In this document: positions 1 to 3,961 of the stretch, in pieces
Layout of the letters: each line of letters starts with the position of its first letter
Numbering within the stretch: position 1 is the stretch's first letter
NCBI GenBank assembly: GCA_030745255.1
Contig: JASLOY010000292.1
Coordinates: 1 to 5,297, forward strand
DNA: 5,297 nt
Source of the DNA: Vicinamibacterales bacterium
Lineage (GTDB): Bacteria; Acidobacteriota; Vicinamibacteria; Vicinamibacterales; UBA8438
Reading direction: 5' to 3'
Translations under genes and position numbers: made by a program
The notes under the pieces: model-generated
What the model saw: the letters and a program-made list of their open reading frames with translations, nothing else
What the model was told of the DNA's origin: nothing
Database searches by the model: none

Positions 1-90
1 ACCGCCGACGTCGGGGGCACGCTTGGGACCCGGGAGTTCACCGAGACGGTAGTCAATGGTTTGGTCGACCGACTCCAGGCGTCGCACTAG
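1..90 (+). CDS. Isocitrate/isopropylmalate dehydrogenase family, C-terminal end (partial)
   Basis: Only the last 29 codons are present, read in frame from base 1 to a TAG at 88-90. The peptide begins TADVGGTLGTREFTETVV and ends in a short amphipathic helix. The D-[IVL]-GG-x-x-x-T-x-x-[FV]-T-x-A/T-[VI] pattern is the usual C-terminal signature of the isocitrate, 3-isopropylmalate and tartrate dehydrogenase superfamily, where it follows the last strand of the large domain. The fragment is too short to separate NAD- or NADP-isocitrate dehydrogenase from LeuB. The GTLGTREFT wording looks closer to isocitrate dehydrogenases, which oxidise isocitrate to 2-oxoglutarate in the TCA cycle, but this is a weak preference. 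No terminator hairpin with a T tract follows the stop. The family call is fairly sure; the substrate is not. Confidence 0.72.
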   Translation, partial: TADVGGTLGTREFTETVVNGLVDRLQASH

Positions 91-254
91 AGGAGGACCT
101 GATCAGGCTGGGGAAAATTTACGCTGCTGTGGCCCTGGCCTTGCGATGTTCTCCGCACCGCCTCTCTCCACTTGACCGATTTGGTCTGTTTCTGGCCGCT
201 TTTCGGGTGCGATCGCTGGCACGGAGGTTGAAACGAAAGTCGGTTGAAGGTCAG
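91..254. other. Non-coding gap after the dehydrogenase; no gene supported
   Basis: No open frame here has a convincing start and family signature. A Shine-Dalgarno-like AGGAGG at 91-96 directly follows the dehydrogenase stop, but no ATG, GTG or TTG lies 5-10 bases downstream. The frame that stays open from base 3 to a TAG at 258-260 overlaps the dehydrogenase and resembles no protein I know. Small palindromes are CCTGATCAGG (98-107) and GCGATCGC (209-216). TTGACC at 172-177 and TTGAAA at 228-233 resemble -35 boxes, but no -10 box sits at the right distance. A promoter for the CBS gene is expected here or just before, but I cannot point to it. Confidence 0.5.
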
Positions 255-422
255 CCCTAGCAGCCAGTGGTGAGACCCCGTGTTGCACCGAGATTGGCGC
301 TGCGCACGGCTGACAAGGCACGACGAGGGAGAATACCGGCGGTATTCGACCGAGAAGTAACGCTGTCAGGTGGGATGCAGCGCCGATCGAATGCAGCGGG
401 GCTTTCTCCACGGGCTGCTAGG
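255..422 (+). repeat. Structured dispersed element, copy A (long imperfect hairpin, candidate RNA)
   Basis: The segment folds by hand into one nested rod. Arms are 256-265/413-422 (10 bp, perfect), 267-270/408-411, 272-275/403-406, 277-279/399-401, 282-287/392-397, 292-303/377-388 (12 bp with one G-U), 310-315/364-369 and the apical hairpin GAATACC-GGC-GGTATTC (331-347). Between the last two arms is a symmetric run: C324-G354, tandem G-A at 325-326/352-353, two G-C pairs, tandem G-A at 329-330/348-349, then the apical stem. Copy B (3698-3866) has about 77% identity over the core (274-420 against 3717-3864) and the same fold with many compensatory changes. Alternative 3' hairpin: GCAGC 393-397 with GCTGC 414-418. 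The outer 3' arm overlaps the Shine-Dalgarno of the next gene. I cannot assign it to a named RNA or MITE family. Structure is well supported; function is unknown. Confidence 0.8.
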
Positions 423-425
423 AGG
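420..425 (+). promoter_or_regulatory. Ribosome binding site of the first CBS gene, overlapping the element
   Basis: AGGAGG lies seven bases before ATG 433 and fixes that start over the GTG at 370, which would put the N-terminus inside the structured element. Bases 420-422 also pair with 256-258 in the outer stem of copy A, so a closed outer stem would partly hide this site. Confidence 0.8.
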
Positions 426-432
426 CGGAACA

Positions 433-849
433 ATGGCCACTCTGTCTGTGAACGACCTGATGACCCACGACCCGGTCGCCGTGGGGCCGGACGCTGACCT
501 GCAGACCGCCCGCGACCTGATGGACCAACATGGCATCCGGCATCTGCCGGTGACCGACGAGGACGGCATTGTCGTCGGTCTGGTGTCTCAGCGAGATCTG
601 ATGCAGCGCGCGCTGGCTCCGACCGACGACCTCACGATGTCGGCGCAGCATGATGTGATGCGCGCGATCTCGGTGGACACGATCATGACGCCCGACATCG
701 ATGTGGTCGAGCCGGCGATGGACGTCGTGACGGCGGGGCAGCTGATGCTCGAGAACAAGTACGTCTGCCTGCCCGTCGTGGATGGCGATCGTCTGACCGG
801 CATCCTGACCGAAGCGGACTTTGTGCGGTATCTGTCCGAGCCCGGCTAG
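433..849 (+). CDS. CBS-domain pair protein (138 aa)
   Basis: This small, probably cytoplasmic protein is essentially one Bateman module: CBS 1 at about residues 6-62 and CBS 2 at about 80-136. Visible motifs are VNDLMTHDPVAV followed by GIRHLPVTDEDGIVVGLVSQRDL, and DTIMTPDIDVV followed by KYVCLPVVDGDRLTGILTEADF. The pattern G/K-x-x-x-LPV-x-D-x-x-G-x-x-x-G-[LI]-[VL]-[ST]-x-x-D is the CBS core; the Asp in SQRDL and TEADF is where family members contact the ribose of bound AMP, ATP or related nucleotides. No catalytic domain is attached, so the likely role is sensing adenine nucleotide state or regulating a partner. Start: ATG 433 with AGGAGG seven bases upstream. A second CBS-pair gene follows 133 bases later on the same strand. 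The family is certain; ligand and partner are not visible. Confidence 0.93.
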   Translation: MATLSVNDLMTHDPVAVGPDADLQTARDLMDQHGIRHLPVTDEDGIVVGLVSQRDLMQRALAPTDDLTMSAQHDVMRAISVDTIMTPDIDVVEPAMDVVTAGQLMLENKYVCLPVVDGDRLTGILTEADFVRYLSEPG

Positions 850-855
850 GGTACC

Positions 856-884
856 GCACGTGGCTGTAAGGGCCACGATCGTGC
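856..884 (+). other. Small hairpin between the two CBS genes
   Basis: CGTGGC (859-864) pairs with GCCACG (872-877) around a seven-base loop. An alternative uses GCACG (856-860) with CGTGC (880-884). It lies 10 bases after the first CBS stop. There is no T tract, so it may be an intercistronic RNA-stability hairpin rather than a terminator. Apart from this, 850-982 shows nothing recognisable. Confidence 0.4.
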
Positions 885-982
885 ACTGGGGCGGACGCGA
901 CCGGCGCGGACTCGACACTGGCGGACCTGTCTCGCCGAAGCTGCGACGGTGCCAGGAGCAGCAAGGGCGGAAAGGGGGCGTG

Positions 983-1429
983 ATGGTAAGCACTCACTGC
1001 ACGCGAGACGTCGTGACCGGTCAGCGACACGAACCATTGGCGGAGGCTGCTCAGCGGATGCGTGACCGCCACGTCGGCGACCTCGTCATCGTCGACAACA
1101 TGGACGACCGGACGCCGGTGGGGATGCTGACGGACCGCGACATCGTCGTGGGACCGGTGGCGCAGGCGGCCGAACACTTCAACGAGCTCACGATCGGTGA
1201 CGTCATGTCCACGCCCGCCATCACGGTGCGAGAGTCGGATGGCCTGGATTCGGCGCTGTCGAAAATGCAGAGTCACGGCGTTCGGCGGGTGCCGGTCGTA
1301 GATGGAACCGGCTCGCTGTGTGGGTTGCTGGCGGTCGACGACGTCATCCGCCACGTCACGGCGGAGCTTGGTAAGCTCGTGACCCTGCAGGCAACCGGGG
1401 AGGAACGCGAGTTCGTGCGGCGTCCATAA
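983..1429 (+). CDS. CBS-domain pair protein (148 aa)
   Basis: A second stand-alone Bateman module, clearly different from its upstream neighbour. CBS 1 is about residues 5-60, with HVGDLVIVDNMDDRTPVGMLTDRDIVV. CBS 2 is about 70-127, with IGDVMSTPAITVRESDGL, then GVRRVPVVDGTGSLCGLLAVDDVIRHV. The Asp residues of LTDRD and AVDD sit at the usual nucleotide-ribose contact. Residues 128-148 form a charged tail with no known domain. The opening, CTRDVVTGQRHEPLAEAAQRMRD, matches the common compact CBS-pair family often found beside stress, respiration or formate genes. ATG 983 is chosen because the domain begins at once and a purine run (AAAGGGGG, 971-978) precedes it; GTG 980 in the same frame is a possible alternative. 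Likely nucleotide sensing, with an unseen partner. It probably shares a transcript with the first CBS gene. Confidence 0.92.
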   Translation: MVSTHCTRDVVTGQRHEPLAEAAQRMRDRHVGDLVIVDNMDDRTPVGMLTDRDIVVGPVAQAAEHFNELTIGDVMSTPAITVRESDGLDSALSKMQSHGVRRVPVVDGTGSLCGLLAVDDVIRHVTAELGKLVTLQATGEEREFVRRP

Positions 1430-1437
1430 GAGATAGT

Positions 1438-1483
1438 GCCGCTTCTGCCCGGCACCGTTTCGCCGACGGTGCCGAGCAGCGGC
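1438..1483 (+). terminator. Strong hairpin after the CBS genes, possible terminator without T tract
   Basis: CGGCACCGT (1450-1458) pairs perfectly with ACGGTGCCG (1466-1474) around a seven-base loop. An outer GCCGCT/AGCGGC pair (1438-1443/1478-1483) extends it. It starts nine bases after the second CBS stop and has no run of T behind it. It may separate the CBS transcript from the cytochrome cluster or protect the 3' end; intrinsic termination is not proven. The rest of 1430-1587 shows no gene and no clear promoter. Confidence 0.45.
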
Positions 1484-1587
1484 GGGAACGTCAGGCTTGT
1501 CGCGAAGCGTTGCCGGCGAGGTCGAGGAGGGGCGGACAACACAGACGGATCGTCCTTCGCGGGAGGTGTGGCAGCAAGGAGACGGAA

Positions 1588-2367
1588 ATGGTGAAGAGGG
1601 GCGTGGGAAGCGTGATCAGGTCAAGTGTGATCCTGGTGGCGCTTGCGACCTTCGGGGCGCCGACGGCGGAGGCTCAGCTCAACCGGAGCAATTGCGCAGA
1701 CTGTCACTTCGCCAACCCGTACACGGAACCGGCGCAAGCGCATCTGGAAGAATGGAGCCGATCGCCACATGGTCGGAATATCGTCGGGTGCGAGCAGTGT
1801 CACGGCGGCAATCCCGACACCTTCGAGTCTTTACAGGCCCATCGAGACGTGCTGGGCAGCCTCAATCCGTCGAGCGCGGTGCACCGCACACAGCTGCCGT
1901 CGACCTGCGGCGCCTGTCACATTGGCCCTTATGTGGCCTTTCAGAGCAGCCAGCACTTCCAGTTGCTGGGTGAAGGGGACCAGCGTGTTCCGACCTGCTC
2001 GACATGCCATGGCAGCGTCGGCGCCCACCTGCTGTCTCCAGTAGGGCTCGAGCGGCAGTGTGCCTCCTGTCATGGCCCCAATGGGGTCGCGCCGCGGCCT
2101 GGGCGCGCGGCCGGCGCGCGGTTGCTGCTCGAAGGAGTGGCCGAGGTGCGGGATTCACTCGAGGCAGCCGAGAGCCTGATCGATCGGATCAGAGACCCGG
2201 TCAGACGGGCCGAGCTCGAAGCGGCAGCTCAGCAGGCCGAGGTGCCGGTGATTCAGGCGCGCCAAGCCGGACACCGTTTCGTCTTCGACCAGCTCGAAGA
2301 GCGGCTCGCGACGGCCAGGGCTCGCACAGCCGAGCTGCTGGCACAGCTCGTGAACCCATCGCCATGA
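1588..2367 (+). CDS. Secreted pentaheme c-type cytochrome (259 aa)
   Basis: This exported electron-transfer protein has five CXXCH haem-attachment sites: CADCH 36-40, CEQCH 68-72, CGACH 107-111, CSTCH 137-141 and CASCH 158-162. Residues 1-30 are a classic Sec signal peptide: basic N-terminus (KR), hydrophobic core (SSVILVALATFGA), and probable cleavage after AEA at position 29. Histidines outside the motifs (52, 61, 85, 99, 123, 147, 229) are enough for bis-His ligation; SPH at 60-61 and SQH at 122-123 look like distal-ligand positions of multihaem cytochromes. Residues 173-259 are haem-free, charged and helical, possibly a docking or coiled-coil tail. ATG 1588 follows AAGGAG (1576-1581) at six bases. 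Transcribed with the next two genes. It resembles the cytochrome c3/c554-like multihaem group; no catalytic motif is visible, so an electron-carrier role in the periplasm is inferred. Confidence 0.93.
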   Translation: MVKRGVGSVIRSSVILVALATFGAPTAEAQLNRSNCADCHFANPYTEPAQAHLEEWSRSPHGRNIVGCEQCHGGNPDTFESLQAHRDVLGSLNPSSAVHRTQLPSTCGACHIGPYVAFQSSQHFQLLGEGDQRVPTCSTCHGSVGAHLLSPVGLERQCASCHGPNGVAPRPGRAAGARLLLEGVAEVRDSLEAAESLIDRIRDPVRRAELEAAAQQAEVPVIQARQAGHRFVFDQLEERLATARARTAELLAQLVNPSP

Positions 2368-2377
2368 GGGTGCGGAC

Positions 2378-3001
2378 ATGTCAAAGGAATGGCTGAAGGA
2401 CCGTGAACGGGCACTGGAGAACGAGTACTTCCGGCGCAAGGACGCGGAGTTGATCGCGCGGTTGCGCGAGCAGGGGCGTCTCGAGCAGGAGCGCCGGGCG
2501 CTTCGAGACCAGCTAGGGAGCGTCGACGAGCGGCTCCCGGCCGAGCTCCAGCAGGCCGGGCTCACCGACGAAGGGCTGGCGCTGTTGCACCTGGTTCCGC
2601 TGGTTGACGTGGCATGGGCCGACAAGGGCGTCACGGCCCGCGAGCGGGATCTGGTGCTGGCGCTGGCGGCGCGGCGGGGTGTGGCCGTGGACACGCCGGA
2701 GCATGAGCGGCTCGAAGGGTGGCTGAAGCGGCGCCCCGACCAGCAGGTCTTCGAGACGGCGTATGAGGCTATCCGGACGCTCCTGGAGCACCAGGAGACG
2801 TCGGCGCGTAACACCTCTCGATTGGAGCTGGTGGCGTGGACGACCCGTGTTGCCGAGGCCACTGGCGGCATCCTGGGAATGCTGCCAATCTCGCGCGAGG
2901 AACGTGAGTGTCTCGACCGAATCGCCGAGCTCATCACGACCGAGCCAGGCGATGCTGGTGTCACGGCGCCGGACCGGACCGAGGGGACGGGGCCGTCCTG
3001 A
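2378..3001 (+). CDS. TerB-like helical protein (207 aa)
   Basis: No signal peptide or membrane segment is seen. Residues 1-50 form a highly charged helix or coiled coil (WLKDRERALENEYFRRKDAE and on), recalling the DRE-x-x-x-E-x-x-[FY] helix seen ahead of several small bacterial domains. Residues about 60-190 are a TerB-like all-helical domain. Its best landmark is LVPLVDVAWADKGVTARERD at 72-91, matching the TerB pattern hhxhVAxADGxVxxxExxxh; here the usual DG appears as DK-G. A second helical half ends in ISREERECLDRIAELI. Family members were first linked to tellurite resistance and membrane-associated stress complexes, but most have no proven role. The gene starts ten bases after the cytochrome stop, with GAGGG (2366-2370) as ribosome site, so co-expression with the cytochrome is very likely. 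Residues 189-207 look disordered. Confidence 0.75.
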   Translation: MSKEWLKDRERALENEYFRRKDAELIARLREQGRLEQERRALRDQLGSVDERLPAELQQAGLTDEGLALLHLVPLVDVAWADKGVTARERDLVLALAARRGVAVDTPEHERLEGWLKRRPDQQVFETAYEAIRTLLEHQETSARNTSRLELVAWTTRVAEATGGILGMLPISREERECLDRIAELITTEPGDAGVTAPDRTEGTGPS

Positions 3002-3020
3002 CCGGCGGAGAGGAACCGCG

Positions 3021-3554
3021 ATGGTCTCTTTCATCCAGCGCATGATCGGTGCGGCGTTGTTCAACACCCGCGTTTATGAAGAGGTTGAGGCTGACCGCAA
3101 TGCGACCGGGCAGGCGTTGGCCGTCGTACTGCTGGCCAGCGTCGGCGCCGGAATCGGCTGGGTCGGGGTGGGGACGGATCGGGCCTGGACCATGGTGGTC
3201 TTGAGCACGGTGGCCGTCGCGGCCTGGATTGCCTGGGCGCTGCTGACCTACCTCATCGGCACCCAGCTCCTGCCGGAAACGCAGACCCGGGCGAACCCCG
3301 GCGAACTGCTCCGCACGCTCGGGTTTGCGCAGTCGCCGGGGATACTCCGCGTATTTGGCGCCGTCGGGGGGCTCGGTCCCGCCGTGGCCAGCATCACGGC
3401 TCTCTGGACCTTGGCCACCATGGTGGTCGCGGTCCGTCAGGCGCTCGACTACACCGGCATTCGACGGGCAGTCGCGGTCTGCGTGGCCGGCTGGCTGCTG
3501 GCGCTGGTGATGTTCGGGATCATCGGCGTGTTCTTCGCTCCGCCGGTGTCTTGA
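3021..3554 (+). CDS. Yip1-family multi-pass membrane protein (177 aa)
   Basis: The N-terminal segment (residues 1-30, with RVYEEVEADRNATGQA) is the amphipathic lead-in typical of bacterial Yip1-like proteins. Membrane segments follow at about 31-50, 56-80, 103-120 (weak), 121-139 and 150-172. The loop TQLLPETQTRANPGELLRTLGFAQSPGILR (79-110) and the AVRQALDYT stretch (137-145) are recognisable family landmarks. The protein is an inner-membrane protein of unknown biochemical function; eukaryotic Yip1 acts in vesicle traffic, but that role cannot be carried over. ATG 3021 is six bases after GAGAGGA (3008-3014) and 19 bases after the TerB-like stop, so it is the last gene of the cytochrome cluster. 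A membrane partner for the other two is a guess. Bacterial Yip1-like families are diverse, so the name is approximate. Confidence 0.8.
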   Translation: MVSFIQRMIGAALFNTRVYEEVEADRNATGQALAVVLLASVGAGIGWVGVGTDRAWTMVVLSTVAVAAWIAWALLTYLIGTQLLPETQTRANPGELLRTLGFAQSPGILRVFGAVGGLGPAVASITALWTLATMVVAVRQALDYTGIRRAVAVCVAGWLLALVMFGIIGVFFAPPVS

Positions 3555-3561
3555 CTTAGAC

Positions 3562-3658
3562 GGGGCTTCGCCCCGAACCCCCGCGGTGGCTTGTGGGGCC
3601 CCGTCGCCCCACGCCGCCACCGCGAGGCGCGCTGTGCGCGCCTTGATCAGTTGTCGAG
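3562..3658 (+). repeat. GC-rich hairpin array, unit 1
   Basis: This 97-base unit starts eight bases after the Yip1-like stop. It opens with the hairpin GGGGC-TTC-GCCCC (3562-3574) followed by GAACCCCC. Next is a large hairpin: CGCGGTGGC (3582-3590) with GCCACCGCG (3616-3624), and inside it GTGGGGC (3593-3599) with GCCCCAC (3606-3612). A third hairpin is GGCGCGC-TGT-GCGCGCC (3626-3642). A 39-base stretch at 3607-3645 recurs without a mismatch at 3866-3904. The hairpins could stop transcription from the left or, read on the other strand, from fhs, but there is no T tract. Non-coding: frames through it give only low-complexity peptides. Confidence 0.85.
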
Positions 3659-3697
3659 GGGGCTTCGCCCCGAACCCCCGCGAGCGCTCCGCGGGGA
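3659..3697 (+). repeat. GC-rich array, unit 2, left part
   Basis: The same opening as unit 1, GGGGCTTCGCCCCGAACCCC plus CGCG, is identical over 24 bases (3659-3682). It then diverges into its own hairpin, CCCCGCG (3676-3682) with CGCGGGG (3690-3696). The unit breaks off at about 3697, where copy B of the structured element begins, and resumes at 3866. Confidence 0.78.
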
Positions 3698-3866
3698 CCC
3701 CAGCGGTCCGCCGCAGGACCCTGTGTTGCACCGAGAGCGGAACTGGCCCCGTCTGGCAAGGCGAGACGAGGGAGCAGATTGGCCATCTGCGACCGAGGAG
3801 CAACGCCGTCCAGGCGGGATTCAGCTCCGCTCGAATGCAGCAGGGCTTCTGCCGCGGGCTGCCAGC
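3698..3866 (+). repeat. Structured dispersed element, copy B
   Basis: Second copy, same orientation as copy A, colinear at an offset of 3443 bases with a single inserted base near 3811. It folds into the same rod: 3703-3711/3854-3862 (two wobbles), 3713-3718/3847-3852, 3720-3722/3843-3845, 3725-3730/3836-3841, 3735-3745/3822-3832 (one A-C mismatch), 3753-3756/3810-3813, and apical GCAGAT/ATCTGC (3774-3779/3785-3790). The tandem G-A block (3767-3773 with 3791-3797) is unchanged from copy A. It lies between convergent genes, away from any start codon, so it is not the leader of a gene here. It interrupts a unit of the GC-rich array. CCCC occurs at both ends (3698-3701 and 3866-3869), possibly a short target duplication, though in C-rich DNA this could be chance. 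Confidence 0.8.
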
Positions 3867-3917
3867 CCCACGCCGCCACCGCGAGGCGCGCTGTGCGCGC
3901 CTTGTTCAATATCGGAG
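3866..3917 (+). repeat. GC-rich array, unit 2, right part with the 39-base repeat
   Basis: Bases 3866-3904 are identical to 3607-3645, including the hairpin GGCGCGC-TGT-GCGCGCC (3885-3901). A 12-13-base AT-richer spacer then leads to the next GGGGCTTCG motif, as in unit 1. Joined to 3659-3697 it makes a unit of 91 bases, close to the 97 of unit 1. Confidence 0.83.
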
Positions 3918-3949
3918 GGGGCTTCGCCCCGAACCCCTTACGCGGTGGC
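3918..3949 (+). repeat. GC-rich array, terminal partial unit
   Basis: This third copy of the 20-base GGGGCTTCGCCCCGAACCCC opening (3918-3937) is followed after TTA by CGCGGTGGC (3941-3949), the same order as in unit 1 (3562-3590). The array ends here, 12 bases before the fhs stop. CGCGGTGGC here can also pair with GCCACCGCG at 3875-3883. Confidence 0.82.
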
Positions 3950-3961
3950 GCGGAGGGGCGA

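Noticed and set aside
99..260. Possible small gene after AGGAGG at 91-96, reading IRLGKIYAAVALAL and on to TAG 258-260
   Set aside because: No ATG, GTG or TTG lies at a usable distance from the ribosome-like site; the nearest in-frame GTG is at 129. The frame is simply open in GC-rich DNA and also overlaps the dehydrogenase.
103..411. A - strand open frame of 102 codons across the left gap
   Set aside because: It runs through copy A of the structured element, and its similarity to a frame at 2961-3803 (- strand) comes only from the nucleotide repeat. Compensatory changes follow the RNA fold, not codon positions, and no protein family is recognisable.
370..432. Upstream GTG 370 as the start of the first CBS gene
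   Set aside because: It would add 21 residues encoded by the structured element; ATG 433 has AGGAGG at seven bases and the CBS domain starts directly after it.
2155..2964. Long - strand open frame of 269 codons opposite the TerB-like gene
   Set aside because: Ser/Arg-rich composition is typical of an antisense frame in GC-rich DNA; the + strand has good ribosome sites and a recognisable TerB motif.
3562..3949. CRISPR array
   Set aside because: The repeats are GC-rich hairpins with 91-97-base spacing and themselves duplicated intervening sequence; there are no unique uniform spacers and no cas genes.
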